From NCBI GenBank assembly GCA_965243265.1, contig CBDEUL010000011.1:1-64000 (forward strand): a stretch of 64,000 nt of DNA. Direction: 5' to 3'. A program made the translations under genes and the position numbers. Source of the DNA: Flavicella sp965243265. GTDB lineage: Bacteria > Bacteroidota > Bacteroidia > Flavobacteriales > Flavobacteriaceae. Below are positions 43,003 through 52,729 of the stretch, in pieces. The notes beneath the pieces were generated by a model, which saw only the letters and a program-made list of their open reading frames with translations, did no database searches and was not told the origin of the DNA. Each line of letters starts with the position of its first letter. Positions within the stretch are counted from its first letter, which is position 1.

Positions 43003-44313
43003 CTAATCTTCTATTCGCTCTATTTTAGCTCCAATAGCTCTCAACCTTGCTTCTATATCTTCGTAACCTCTATCTATTTGATCTATATTATGAATTGTAC
43101 TTGTTCCTTTTGCTGATAAGGCTGCTATTAATAATGAAATTCCAGCTCTAATATCTGGTGATGTCATTGTAGTAGCTTTTAAGCTCGATTTGTGATCCAT
43201 TCCTATAATTGTAGCTCTATGTGGATCACATAAAATTACTTTGGCTCCCATATCAATTAATTTATCGACAAAAAACAGGCGACTTTCAAACATTTTTTGG
43301 TGTATCAAAACACTTCCTTTTGCTTGTGTTGCTACCACCAAAACAATACTCAACAAATCTGGTGTAAATCCTGGCCAAGGAGCGTCAGAAACCGTTAATA
43401 TAGATCCGTCTATATAATTTTGAATTTCATAGGATTCTTGTGCAGGAATATAAATATCATCGTTTCGTTTTTCTAATTGAATTCCCAACTTTTGAAAAAC
43501 TCTTGGTATTTGCCCTAAATCTTTCCAACTTACATTTTTGATAGTAATTTCAGATTTTGTCATTACTGCAACACCTATCCAACTTCCTATTTCAATCATA
43601 TCTGGCAATACTCTATGTGTACATCCAGATAATTCTTTAACTCCTTCTATTTCTAGTAAGTTAGAACCTACTCCTGTAATTTTAGCTCCCATACTATTCA
43701 ACATTTTTGACAATTGTTGAATATAAGGTTCACAAGCTGCATTGTAAATTGTAGTTTTTCCTGTTGCTAAAACAGCTGCCATTAATATATTTGCTGTTCC
43801 TGTTACAGATGCTTCGTCTAACAACATATCTGTTCCAAACAATTCTTCTGCATCTACGCCATAAAAATGCTCTTCTTTGTTGTATCTGAACTTTGCTCCT
43901 AATTTAATAAATCCTTCAAAGTGTGTATCTAAACGCCTACGTCCTATTTTATCTCCTCCTGGTCTAGGGATGTATCCTTTTCCAAAACGCGCTAACAAAG
44001 GTCCTACAATCATTATAGATCCTCTTAAAGAGCTTCCATCTCTCTTAAACTCTGCTGATTCTAAATACTCTAAATTTAATTCATCTGCTTGAAAAGTATA
44101 TGTGTTAACATCGTGCTTTTCTATTTTTACTCCTAGCTCTCCTAAAATAAATATAAGTTTATTAACATCTATAATATTAGGTATATTCTCTATCCTAACT
44201 TTTTCTGGTGTTAATAATACTGCACATAGTATTTGTAATGCTTCGTTTTTTGCTCCTTGAGGTGTTATATCCCCTTGTAGTTTATGCCCTCCTTCTATTT
44301 TAAATGTAGCCAT
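43003..44313 (-). CDS. murA: UDP-N-acetylglucosamine 1-carboxyvinyltransferase
   Basis: A 436-aa enzyme of the first committed step of peptidoglycan synthesis (transfer of enolpyruvate to UDP-GlcNAc). NEAL (residues 23-26, with the family Lys22) and the C-terminal EDIEARLRAIGAKIER are typical. The active-site loop reads RPGGDKIGRRRLD with Asp121 where E. coli has Cys115. The Cys-to-Asp form is active but not alkylated by fosfomycin. It is followed upstream (same strand) by a DUF4290 gene, 15 bp away. Confidence 0.96.
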   Translation of the reverse strand: MATFKIEGGHKLQGDITPQGAKNEALQILCAVLLTPEKVRIENIPNIIDVNKLIFILGELGVKIEKHDVNTYTFQADELNLEYLESAEFKRDGSSLRGSIMIVGPLLARFGKGYIPRPGGDKIGRRRLDTHFEGFIKLGAKFRYNKEEHFYGVDAEELFGTDMLLDEASVTGTANILMAAVLATGKTTIYNAACEPYIQQLSKMLNSMGAKITGVGSNLLEIEGVKELSGCTHRVLPDMIEIGSWIGVAVMTKSEITIKNVSWKDLGQIPRVFQKLGIQLEKRNDDIYIPAQESYEIQNYIDGSILTVSDAPWPGFTPDLLSIVLVVATQAKGSVLIHQKMFESRLFFVDKLIDMGAKVILCDPHRATIIGMDHKSSLKATTMTSPDIRAGISLLIAALSAKGTSTIHNIDQIDRGYEDIEARLRAIGAKIERIED

Positions 44314-44328
44314 ACGTTTTAGAACTTC

Positions 44329-45012
44329 TTATTTTTGACGGTTTTGGTTAGATTTATAATTGCGATTATTATTGTTATTCGACTTATTCTTGTGGTTTCT
44401 ATTGTTCTGTTGTTTCCCATTATTATGACGACCTGTTGCCGTTTTCTTTAATAGGTTTTTGCTATCAGACAATACTTCTTCTGTTTCTGTTAGGTCTATT
44501 TCTCCATTTGATAAATCTTTCAAATGTTTAAATATTACCATATCTTCAACAGTATCTTTATTCCAATTCAAATAGCATTTTTTCATATGGTTTGCTATAT
44601 TGAATATTAATGCTGTTCTCAACTCTCCTTCTTCCCAAGAGAGTGCTACTTTAATCATCGTTTGGATGTTGTGACCATAAAAACGATACCTAGATGCTAA
44701 TTTAGGATATTCTAAACGCTCTGGCTTTGCTTGTAATTCCTCTTCATCTGGTTTCCCATAAGGCGATTCTACATTTAATTCAAAGCGAGACATTATAAAT
44801 ATCTGATCCCAAAGCTTGTGTTTAAAATCGGGTACATCTCGTAAATGTGGCTGTAAATTTCCCATCACATCTACAATAGCATCTGCCATTTTCTTTCTTT
44901 CTTCTTCACTTTCCAATGCCACACAGTGGTCTACCAATTTTTGAATATGCCTTCCATATTCAGGTATTACCATAAGAGGTCGATCTGAGTTGTACTCTAA
45001 TTGAAAATCCAT
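44329..45012 (-). CDS. DUF4290 protein
   Basis: A 227-aa protein conserved in Bacteroidota as DUF4290. The N-terminus MDFQLEYNSDRPLMVIPEYG, then RHIQKLVDHCVAL and GHNIQTMIKVALSWEEGE, is characteristic. The last ~35 residues are a low-complexity Asn/Lys/Arg tail that could bind nucleic acid. Its constant position before murA suggests a link to cell-wall synthesis, but no function is known. Confidence 0.88.
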   Translation of the reverse strand: MDFQLEYNSDRPLMVIPEYGRHIQKLVDHCVALESEEERKKMADAIVDVMGNLQPHLRDVPDFKHKLWDQIFIMSRFELNVESPYGKPDEEELQAKPERLEYPKLASRYRFYGHNIQTMIKVALSWEEGELRTALIFNIANHMKKCYLNWNKDTVEDMVIFKHLKDLSNGEIDLTETEEVLSDSKNLLKKTATGRHNNGKQQNNRNHKNKSNNNNNRNYKSNQNRQK

Positions 45013-45222
45013 TCTTTATATTATCTTTCTAAATGTCTATATACAGAAAATATTTCTGTGTTAAATGTGTAGTATATTCTATTTTAAAACGTACTTAAAA
45101 GTTAGTTGTTTTTCAAGTATTTATACGCTTTATGTAATTGAATTAAAGTAGCAAATTAAATGATTATTTTTAAGCTACACAACCATGATCTGTTTTGAAT
45201 GAAGTTATTTTTCTTAAACGTT

Positions 45223-45954
45223 TTATTTAGCTACCATTGCGGCTCCAATAATACCTGCATTATTTTGAAATTTAGCGGGTACAACAGGTATTTCTAACTT
45301 TAAATGCTTTTCAAATTTTTCCATTTTCTTACTTACTCCTCCTCCAAGTATAATCATATCCGGAGAACAGACTCCTACCACAAAGTTTAAAAATTTATTT
45401 ACTCTCTTTCCCCATTTCTCATAAGACAACTCTTCTTTTTTTCTTATCGAATCTGCTGCATAGTGTTCGTACTTCTTATAGTTTTTATAAGGTACTGCTC
45501 CTAATTCAAAATTTGGAACTAACTGACCATTATAAAACACTCCAGATCCTAAACCTGTACCTAAAGTAATTACAACAACCAATCCTTTAACATCTTTTCC
45601 TGCTCCAAAGTTAATTTCTGCCATTGCTGCTGCATCGGCATCATTTGCTACAGAAAATTCTAATCCTGTAACTTCTCCAAATAATCCTTCAACAGAAGTA
45701 CCAACCCAACTTTTGTCTATATTTCCACAAGATTTGGCTACTCCATTACTTATAATTGCGGGAAAACCACAACCGACCTTTCCTTTCCATGAAAAAAAAG
45801 CTACCAATTCTTTTACTACTTTAGCTACATCATTTGGTTTTGCTCCACTTGGTGTTGCAATTCTATGACGTTCTGTAACTAACTCTCCTGTTTCTACATT
45901 TACAATTGCTCCTTTAATTCCTGTCCCTCCAATATCTATTCCTAATACTTCCAT
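45223..45954 (-). CDS. ppgK: Polyphosphate glucokinase-type ROK kinase
   Basis: A 243-aa ROK-family kinase. It has the phosphate motif GIDIGGTGIKGAI (~5-17), catalytic Asp in VANDADAAAMAE, GTGLGSGVFYNG and the adenosine-motif region MIILGGGVSKK. The best match by pattern is polyphosphate glucokinase, which phosphorylates glucose from polyphosphate or ATP. The phosphate donor cannot be read from sequence. It is monocistronic and divergent from pyrG. Confidence 0.85.
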   Translation of the reverse strand: MEVLGIDIGGTGIKGAIVNVETGELVTERHRIATPSGAKPNDVAKVVKELVAFFSWKGKVGCGFPAIISNGVAKSCGNIDKSWVGTSVEGLFGEVTGLEFSVANDADAAAMAEINFGAGKDVKGLVVVITLGTGLGSGVFYNGQLVPNFELGAVPYKNYKKYEHYAADSIRKKEELSYEKWGKRVNKFLNFVVGVCSPDMIILGGGVSKKMEKFEKHLKLEIPVVPAKFQNNAGIIGAAMVAK

Positions 45955-46154
45955 ATAATACTGATTATTTAGATTTTCAATATCGAAATACTATTTCTAA
46001 AATAAAAATTTTAAGCCTAAAAAATATTCACTAACTCCTTCATTCCCCCCTTATACAAACCTATTTCATGTGCTTTAACTTTCTACAAACCAAATGCTTT
46101 CCTTACATAAAAAAACTCTTTTCTCTTTTCAAAAATTTTTTACATTATTTTGGT

Positions 46155-46184
46155 TTGTAAACTACAAAAGAGTTAGTATTTTTG
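46155..46184 (+). promoter_or_regulatory. pyrG promoter, TTG-N19-TATTTTTG
   Basis: TTG at 46155-46157 and TATTTTTG at 46177-46184 are 19 bp apart, matching the phylum's promoter consensus. The box ends 16 bp before the pyrG ATG, so the leader is very short. Confidence 0.65.
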
Positions 46185-46200
46185 CCGAAACATAAGGACA

Positions 46201-47817
46201 ATGAAAAACACCAAATACGTTTTTGTAACAGGAGGCGTAACTTCATCACTAGGAAAGGGTATTATTGCCGCTTCTTTGGCTAAGTTACTTCAAGAAAGAG
46301 GGTACTCTGTAACCATTCAGAAATTAGACCCATATATCAATATAGACCCAGGAACTTTAAACCCTTACGAACACGGTGAGTGTTATGTTACTGATGATGG
46401 TGCTGAAACTGACCTAGATTTAGGTCATTATGAGCGTTTCTTAAACATTCCTACTTCTCAAGCTAATAATGTTACTACTGGTAGAATTTACCAATCTGTA
46501 ATTGACAAAGAGAGAAAGGGAGAATTCCTAGGAAAAACAGTTCAAGTAATTCCTCATATAACAAACGAAATTAAAGAGCGTATTCAAATTCTTGGTAAAA
46601 CAGGTGAATATGACATCGTAATTACAGAAATTGGTGGTACTGTTGGAGATATAGAGTCTTTACCTTATGTAGAATCTGTACGTCAACTATTATGGGAATT
46701 GGGTGATAAAAATGCTATTGTAGTACACCTTACTTTAGTTCCTTACTTAGCTGCTGCGGGTGAATTAAAAACAAAACCTACACAACACTCTGTAAAAATG
46801 TTAATGCAAAGTGGTGTAAGTCCTGATATTTTAGTTTGTAGATCTGAACATACTATTTCTGACGACATCAAACGTAAATTAGCATTGTTCTGTAATGTTA
46901 AAAAAGAAGATGTTATTTCTTCTTTAGATGCAGAAACAATTTATGATGTACCTAACCTTATGTTTTATGAAGGTTTAGATAAGGTTGTTTTAAACAAACT
47001 TGATTTGTGTGACAACGATCAACCTAAACTAGTTGCTTGGAATAAATTTTTAAGAAAACATAAAAGCCCAAAAAACAAAGTAAAAATTGGATTGGTTGGC
47101 AAATATGTTGAATTACACGACGCTTATAAATCTATTTCTGAAGCTTTCATTCATGCAGGTGCAGAAAACGAAGTAAAAGTAAAGCTTCAATGGATTCATT
47201 CAGAAGACTTAACATCTGAAAGTGCACAGAGAAAATTAGCTGATTTGGACGGTATTTTAGTAGCCCCTGGTTTTGGACACAGAGGTACTGAAGGTAAAAT
47301 TGAAACAGTACGTTATGCTAGAGAGAACAACATTCCTTTCCTTGGAATTTGTTTAGGTATGCAAATGGCTGTTATTGAATTTGCAAGAAATGTACTAGGT
47401 CTTAAAGATGCTGGTTCTTTAGAAATGGATGAAAATTGCCCTAACCCAGTAATCAACTTAATGGAAGACCAAAAAGATGTTACAGAAAAAGGAGGAACTA
47501 TGCGTTTAGGTGCATGGGATTGTCAATTATCTCCAGATTCTAAAGTATACGATGCCTACAAATCTGAATTGATAAGTGAACGACATAGACACCGTTATGA
47601 ATTTAACAACAAATACATTGACCAAGTAAAAGCTGCAGGTATGAAAACCTCTGGTGTAAACCCTAAAACAGGATTGGTTGAAGTTGTAGAACTAGAAAAC
47701 CACCCTTGGTTTGTTGCCGTTCAATACCATCCAGAATATAAGAGTACGGTATTAAATCCACATCCTCTTTTTGTCGATTTTATCAACGCCAGTTTGGAAC
47801 ACTCCTTAAAAAAATAA
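46201..47817 (+). CDS. pyrG: CTP synthase
   Basis: A 538-aa enzyme that aminates UTP to CTP with glutamine. The amidoligase domain begins KYVFVTGGVTSSLGKG (P-loop-like 11-20). The glutaminase domain has the nucleophile Cys384 in FLGICLGMQMA, plus HRHRYEFN and HPEYKS with the His/Glu pair. Length is that of the family. It is followed by a hairpin and then yidC, 86 bp later. Confidence 0.97.
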   Translation: MKNTKYVFVTGGVTSSLGKGIIAASLAKLLQERGYSVTIQKLDPYINIDPGTLNPYEHGECYVTDDGAETDLDLGHYERFLNIPTSQANNVTTGRIYQSVIDKERKGEFLGKTVQVIPHITNEIKERIQILGKTGEYDIVITEIGGTVGDIESLPYVESVRQLLWELGDKNAIVVHLTLVPYLAAAGELKTKPTQHSVKMLMQSGVSPDILVCRSEHTISDDIKRKLALFCNVKKEDVISSLDAETIYDVPNLMFYEGLDKVVLNKLDLCDNDQPKLVAWNKFLRKHKSPKNKVKIGLVGKYVELHDAYKSISEAFIHAGAENEVKVKLQWIHSEDLTSESAQRKLADLDGILVAPGFGHRGTEGKIETVRYARENNIPFLGICLGMQMAVIEFARNVLGLKDAGSLEMDENCPNPVINLMEDQKDVTEKGGTMRLGAWDCQLSPDSKVYDAYKSELISERHRHRYEFNNKYIDQVKAAGMKTSGVNPKTGLVEVVELENHPWFVAVQYHPEYKSTVLNPHPLFVDFINASLEHSLKK

Positions 47818-47833
47818 GAAAACAAACAATATT

Positions 47834-47864
47834 CAAAACTAACACTCTGCAAGTGTTAGTTTTG
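47834..47864 (+). terminator. Hairpin between pyrG and yidC
   Basis: CAAAACTAACACT pairs perfectly with AGTGTTAGTTTTG around CTGCA. No T-run follows the stem itself, so it could be a weak terminator or an mRNA-stability element between the two genes. Confidence 0.6.
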
Positions 47865-47903
47865 AGCTTTATTAACACTACTCAATTATAGAAAACCTAT
47901 ATA

Positions 47904-49787
47904 ATGGAAGAAAAAAAATTTGATGCCAATTCAATAATTGGATTTTTATTACTTGGAGCTATCATGCTTTGGTACATGTACACTCAGAAACCTGAAGAAC
48001 AGCTACCGAATACAGAAAACACAGAGCAACAACAAACTGTTGCTACAACAAATACAGTTCAGGAGAACAACACTCCTATTGTTATTTCTGACTCTTTAGC
48101 TTTAGCTGCTGCCAAAGAAAAACTTGGAGATTTTGCTTATTCTGCAAATTCTAACACTGATGAAAACGGGACTACCGTTTTAGAGAATGAAGTTTTAAAA
48201 CTAACATTTTCTAACAAAGGAGCTCAACTATCAGAAGCTTTGATTAAAAACTACAAAACTTTTGATTCACTTCCTTTGTACCTTATCAAAGACGCAAACG
48301 CTTCTTTCAATATTAATTTTGGAACAACTAGCAACCGTGTGTTTGACACTAAAAATTTAGTTTTTACACCTGTTATTTCTAAAAATGGAGAGAATACTAT
48401 TTTATCTTACAAATTAAAAGTATCTGAAACTCAATTTTTAGAATACAACTACCAAATCAACCCTAACAATTACATGATTGGTTTTACAGTAAGAACAAAT
48501 GGTTTAAATACCGTTTTAAATAGTGCTAGCCCTGTAAACCTTACATTTGACTTAAAGGGATACAGTCATGAGAAAAGTACTAAATATGAAAACCAAATGT
48601 CTGCACTTTATTACCAAAAAGAAGGTGATAAAATTGACGACCTTTCTATTTCTGGAGACGATTCTGAAGAAGAAGAGGATGTTAGTTGGGCTGGTTTTAA
48701 ACAGCACTTCTTTTCTACAATTCTTTTAACGGAAACACCTTTTAAAACAGCTAAATTAACTTCTGAGTCTTTATTTAAAAACGAAGAAACAGATTCTATT
48801 TATACAAAAGCATTTGCTCTACAAGCTCCTTTAGCTTTAAACAACGGAGAATTAAATTACAATTTTAATCTTTACCTAGGACCTAACGACTATGAGTTAT
48901 TGGCTAGCTACGATAAAAATATTGAGAATGTAGTTGATTTAGGTTGGGGACTTTTTGGATGGATTAACCAACATGCGTTCATGCCTTTATTTTCTTTCCT
49001 TGGTGGTTTTATCTCTAACTATGGTGTTATTATTATTTTAATGACAATTGTAGTAAGAATTTTCATGTCTCCTTTGGTATACAAATCATACCTATCAAGT
49101 GCTAAAATGAAAGTATTGCGTCCTGAAATGCAAGAAATCAACGAAAAATACCCAGGAAAAGAAAATGCAATGAAACGCCAACAAGAAACAATGGCTATTC
49201 AAAGAAAAGCTGGTGTAAGCATGTTGTCTGGATGTATACCTGCATTGTTGCAAATGCCTGTATTCTTTGCTTTGTTCCGTTTTTTCCCTAGTGCAATAGA
49301 TTTACGTCAACAAGGTTTCTTATGGGCAGATGATTTATCGTCTTACGATTCTATTTACAAGTTACCATTCAACATTCCTTTCTACGGAGATCATATTAGT
49401 TTGTTCCCTATCCTTGCTTCTGTTGCTATTTTCTTTTACATGAGAATGAGTCAAAGTCAACAAATGACAATGCAACAACCACAACAAGAAGGAATGCCTG
49501 ATATGCAAAAAATGATGAAGATGATGATGTACTTCTCTCCTATTATGATGTTGATATTCTTCAACAGTTATGGTGCTGGATTGAGTTTGTATTACTTTAT
49601 TTCTAACTTATTGACTATTACAATTATGTTAGTTATTAAAAACTTCATTATTGATGAAAAGAAAATTCATGCTCAAATTGAAGAAAACAAAAAACGTCCT
49701 GAAAAGAAAAAAAGTAAATTCAGAGAGCGTATGGATGAAGCAATGAAACAAGCGCAAGCACAACAGGCTCAACAAAGAAAAAAATAA
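47904..49787 (+). CDS. yidC: Membrane protein insertase YidC
   Basis: A 627-aa YidC/Oxa1 insertase. The N-terminal membrane helix (IIGFLLLGAIMLWYMYTQ) is followed by a large periplasmic domain. The C-terminal five-helix core includes GVIIILMTIVVRIFMSPLVY, the QRKAGVSMLSGCIPALLQMP segment and YFISNLLTITIML. A basic/Gln-rich cytosolic tail (QAQAQQAQQRKK) ends the protein. It inserts proteins into the inner membrane, with or without SecYEG. A terminator follows. Confidence 0.96.
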   Translation: MEEKKFDANSIIGFLLLGAIMLWYMYTQKPEEQLPNTENTEQQQTVATTNTVQENNTPIVISDSLALAAAKEKLGDFAYSANSNTDENGTTVLENEVLKLTFSNKGAQLSEALIKNYKTFDSLPLYLIKDANASFNINFGTTSNRVFDTKNLVFTPVISKNGENTILSYKLKVSETQFLEYNYQINPNNYMIGFTVRTNGLNTVLNSASPVNLTFDLKGYSHEKSTKYENQMSALYYQKEGDKIDDLSISGDDSEEEEDVSWAGFKQHFFSTILLTETPFKTAKLTSESLFKNEETDSIYTKAFALQAPLALNNGELNYNFNLYLGPNDYELLASYDKNIENVVDLGWGLFGWINQHAFMPLFSFLGGFISNYGVIIILMTIVVRIFMSPLVYKSYLSSAKMKVLRPEMQEINEKYPGKENAMKRQQETMAIQRKAGVSMLSGCIPALLQMPVFFALFRFFPSAIDLRQQGFLWADDLSSYDSIYKLPFNIPFYGDHISLFPILASVAIFFYMRMSQSQQMTMQQPQQEGMPDMQKMMKMMMYFSPIMMLIFFNSYGAGLSLYYFISNLLTITIMLVIKNFIIDEKKIHAQIEENKKRPEKKKSKFRERMDEAMKQAQAQQAQQRKK

Positions 49788-49802
49788 TATTTTTCGAATA
49801 TT

Positions 49803-49837
49803 AAAAAACGAGATTCAATTAAATGAATCTCGTTTTT
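49803..49837 (+). terminator. Terminator after yidC
   Basis: AAAAAACGAGATTCA pairs with TGAATCTCGTTTTTT. It lies before the ATG at 49859, which supports that start for the next gene rather than an earlier in-frame ATG at 49823. Confidence 0.9.
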
Positions 49838-49858
49838 TATTTAACTTCTATCAGTCAA

Positions 49859-50257
49859 ATGAAAATAATATCAGACAATCAAAAAGAGGCTTCTTCTCCT
49901 AATAACAATTTTAAACCTTGGGGGCTGGAATTGAACCAGTATTGTATGTTAATGCACCTTTCTCAATTTGTAGGTTACATTTTCCCTCTAGCTGGTTTTA
50001 TTCTTCCCATTATTATGTGGACTTCTTTTAAGGATAAAAACAATACTATAAATGAACACGGAAAGAACATTTTAAACTGGATGATTTCAGTGTCTATTTA
50101 CTCCGTTATCGCTATAATCCTAGTTTTCCTTTTTATAGGTTTTCCTCTTATAATTGCACTAGGTATTTGTTCTTTTTTATTTACGGTTCTAGGTGCTCTA
50201 AGAGCATCTGAAGGAAAAATATACAAATACCCAATCTCTATTCAATTTTTCAAATAA
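49859..50257 (+). CDS. DUF4870 membrane protein
   Basis: A 132-aa integral membrane protein of the DUF4870 (Tic20-like) type with about three helices. Typical segments are MLMHLSQFVGYIFPLAGFIL, IIMWTSFKDKN and NEHGKNILNWMIS. The start at 49859 is chosen because the longer frame overlaps the yidC terminator. No function is known. It is monocistronic, with a terminator shared with the convergent DUF721 gene. Confidence 0.82.
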   Translation: MKIISDNQKEASSPNNNFKPWGLELNQYCMLMHLSQFVGYIFPLAGFILPIIMWTSFKDKNNTINEHGKNILNWMISVSIYSVIAIILVFLFIGFPLIIALGICSFLFTVLGALRASEGKIYKYPISIQFFK

Positions 50258-50271
50258 CAAAATTCAACAAC

Positions 50272-50305
50272 AAAAAAGGTCTGTGTTTTACACAGACCTT
50301 TTTTG
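50272..50305. terminator. Shared bidirectional terminator
   Basis: AAAAAAGGTCTGTG pairs with CACAGACCTTTTTT between convergent genes. Confidence 0.92.
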
Positions 50306-50325
50306 TTATACATCTTTCAAATATC

Positions 50326-50622
50326 TTACATTAATACCAGTTTTTTTATATCATCTCCTCCTAAGGCTTCATTCATCATTTGAAGAATTTTGGGTTTCCC
50401 GTAACTCAACTCTTCCCTAAGTACAGAAGAACTTAATTTTACATACAATGTCCCCCCTTTTAGCTCTACCTTTTCGGTATAAGAGGCAACACCATTCCCC
50501 ATTAAACTTTCCCAATTTTCTTTTATAGAAATCTTTTTCATTCCTTTTGAAAGGTTATTTTCTTCTATAAATGATCCCATCAAATCTTTTAAGGAAAGGT
50601 ATTCATTTTGACGTTTTGCCAT
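50326..50622 (-). CDS. DUF721 (DciA-like) protein
   Basis: A 98-aa protein with the DUF721 fold shared with DciA, the replicative-helicase loader of many bacteria. Key parts are LKDLMGSFIEENNLSKGM, ENWESLMGNGVASYTEKVEL and LYVKLSSSVLREELSYGK. It lies just downstream of recF, as it often does, consistent with a role in DNA replication or repair, but that role is inferred. Confidence 0.85.
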   Translation of the reverse strand: MAKRQNEYLSLKDLMGSFIEENNLSKGMKKISIKENWESLMGNGVASYTEKVELKGGTLYVKLSSSVLREELSYGKPKILQMMNEALGGDDIKKLVLM

Positions 50623-50706
50623 AATTAATTAGATCTATAATCTTTAGAGAACAAATTTACTACAATCTCTACTGCTTATCATAGTTTTTCTTCCCAATTA
50701 ACATTT

Positions 50707-51786
50707 CTACAATTCAAACATTTTATAGGACTTATGAATCTGCTTTACCACATCTTCAGTACGCTCAGCATGTGTATCTGTAATAAATATTTGTCCAAAA
50801 TTATCTTGATTTACTAAAGAAATCAATTGCTTAACCCTACCCTCATCTAATTTGTCAAAAATATCATCTAATAACAATATCGGGTTTATAGAGGCTTGTT
50901 TTTTAATAAAATCAAACTGTGCCAATTTCAACGCAATTAAATAGGATTTTTGCTGCCCTTGAGATCCGAATTTTTTAACTGGAAAACCTCCTATCTCAAA
51001 AATCAAATCATCTTTATGAACCCCACTACTTGTATATTGTAACATTCTATCTTTTTCCAGTGAACTCTCTAACAACTCAGAAAAAGAAACTTCATTTAAT
51101 TGAGATTTATAAACCAAATTCACATACTCTTTTCCCTCAGAAATAGTTTTATACCTTTCATTAAAAATTGGAATAAACTCTTCTAAAAAAGTTTGTCTTT
51201 TCTTGTAAATTTCTACCCCATAAGCAACCAACTGCTCGTTATACACATTCAAATTTACACTGTCAAAGGTTCTATTTGCTGCAAAGTACTTTAACAAAGC
51301 ATTACGTTGCTGCACCAACTTATTATAAGCTATCAAAGTTTTTAAATAACCATGATCTTGTTGTGATATAACACTGTCTATAAATTTTCTACGTGTTTCA
51401 CTTCCTTCTACAATTAAATCTCTATCAGCTGGAGATATAATAACCAATGGAAACTGCCCTATATGATCTGAAAACTTATCATATGATTTTCCATTTCTCT
51501 TTACTATTTTTTTTTGTCCTTTTTTTAAACTACAAACAATGTTTTCTTCCCTTTCGTCAGTATGATAAGCTCCCTCAATCATAAAAAAATCCTCACCATG
51601 TCTAATATTTTGAACTGCTATTGAGTTAAAATAACTCTTTGCAAAAGACAGGTAATAAATAGCATCCATTACATTCGTTTTACCTACACCATTGTTACCA
51701 ACAAAACAGTTTATTTTTTCCTCAAAATCAAATACTTTATGGCTGATATTCTTGTAATTGACTAATGATAACTTTCGTAAATACAT
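50707..51786 (-). CDS. recF: DNA replication and repair protein RecF
   Basis: A 359-aa SMC-like ATPase that helps load RecA at single-strand gaps. Walker A is FVGNNGVGKTNVMDAIYYLS (~28-47). The signature-like GSQGQQKSYLIALKLAQF and Walker B ILLLDDIFDKLDEGR are intact, as is YKNISHKVFDFEEKINCF at the N-terminus. It is divergent from the TPR gene. A DUF721 gene follows 84 bp downstream. Confidence 0.96.
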   Translation of the reverse strand: MYLRKLSLVNYKNISHKVFDFEEKINCFVGNNGVGKTNVMDAIYYLSFAKSYFNSIAVQNIRHGEDFFMIEGAYHTDEREENIVCSLKKGQKKIVKRNGKSYDKFSDHIGQFPLVIISPADRDLIVEGSETRRKFIDSVISQQDHGYLKTLIAYNKLVQQRNALLKYFAANRTFDSVNLNVYNEQLVAYGVEIYKKRQTFLEEFIPIFNERYKTISEGKEYVNLVYKSQLNEVSFSELLESSLEKDRMLQYTSSGVHKDDLIFEIGGFPVKKFGSQGQQKSYLIALKLAQFDFIKKQASINPILLLDDIFDKLDEGRVKQLISLVNQDNFGQIFITDTHAERTEDVVKQIHKSYKMFEL

Positions 51787-51868
51787 GTAATTATTTTGTA
51801 ATAAATAAGAATGCGCAAATTATTAATTTTTTGACAAAAAGAGACTTTTAAAATCCAATTAAAAAAAC

Positions 51869-51876
51869 TATTTTTG
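51869..51876 (+). promoter_or_regulatory. Candidate -7 element (TATTTTTG) of the TPR-ribH run
   Basis: TATTTTTG matches TAnnTTTG and lies 79 bp before the TPR gene ATG. No TTG is present at the best spacing. Confidence 0.35.
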
Positions 51877-51955
51877 CTCCGCTACAATAGAAAATACAAT
51901 AACTTTATTTTATTTCTGGAGCACTCATAACCAAAAATTAAGATTCAAAATAAAA

Positions 51956-52723
51956 ATGGCGACATACAAAAAGAAAGGTCAAAAAAAGGTCAAAAGTGCA
52001 CCTATTGAAAAAGTAGAAGATCAAAGTACAACCGCTGAAGTTTTTAACACTTTAGACCAAACTGCTTCTGTTTCTGAACAATGGATAGAAAAAAATCAAA
52101 AACCTTTATTCTCTGGACTTATTTTAGTTGCTGGATTAATTTTAGGATATTTAGCTTACAACAACTATGTAAAAGAGCCTAAAGAGCTTGACGCTGCTAA
52201 TGAATTAGCATTCCCTAAAGAAAATTTTGATATTGCTCTAAAAGCTACAACAGCTACAGACTCTCTTTTCAACATAGCATTAGAGGGTACTAATGGCAAA
52301 TATGGTTTTGTAGATATCGCTACTAAATACAGTGGCACAAAAGCAGGAAACCTTGCTAACTACTACGCAGGTATCTCTTATCTAAAAATCAAAGATTATA
52401 AAAATGCAATTTCTCACTTAGAGCAATTTTCTTCTGAAGATGCTCTATTAGGTCCTACTGCTTTAGGGGCTATTGGTGATGCTTTTGCTGATTTGAACCA
52501 AAAAGAAGATGCTTTAGTTGCCTACGAAAAAGCAGCTAATTTTAAACAAAACCCACTAACAACACCTTTGTACTTATTAAAAGCAGGAAACATTGCTTTA
52601 GATTTAGGAAATGCTAGTAAAGCGGAAGAGTTATTTGTTTCTATAAAAAACAACTATCCTAAAGCAAATATTGCTGAAAATATAGAAATGTACATCAACA
52701 AAGCAAAGTACGCTCAAAACTAA
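51956..52723 (+). CDS. Membrane-anchored TPR protein
   Basis: A 255-aa protein with a basic N-terminus (TYKKKGQKKVK), a single membrane helix (PLFSGLILVAGLILGYLAY, ~50-68) and a periplasmic part of several TPR-like repeats (e.g. LANYYAGISYLKIKDYKNAI, DAFADLNQKEDALVAYEKA). The architecture resembles YfgM-type proteins that act near the Sec/BAM machinery, but the link is only structural. It begins a nine-gene plus-strand run, and ribH follows 6 bp later. Confidence 0.85.
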   Translation: MATYKKKGQKKVKSAPIEKVEDQSTTAEVFNTLDQTASVSEQWIEKNQKPLFSGLILVAGLILGYLAYNNYVKEPKELDAANELAFPKENFDIALKATTATDSLFNIALEGTNGKYGFVDIATKYSGTKAGNLANYYAGISYLKIKDYKNAISHLEQFSSEDALLGPTALGAIGDAFADLNQKEDALVAYEKAANFKQNPLTTPLYLLKAGNIALDLGNASKAEELFVSIKNNYPKANIAENIEMYINKAKYAQN

Positions 52724-52729
52724 TATTTT

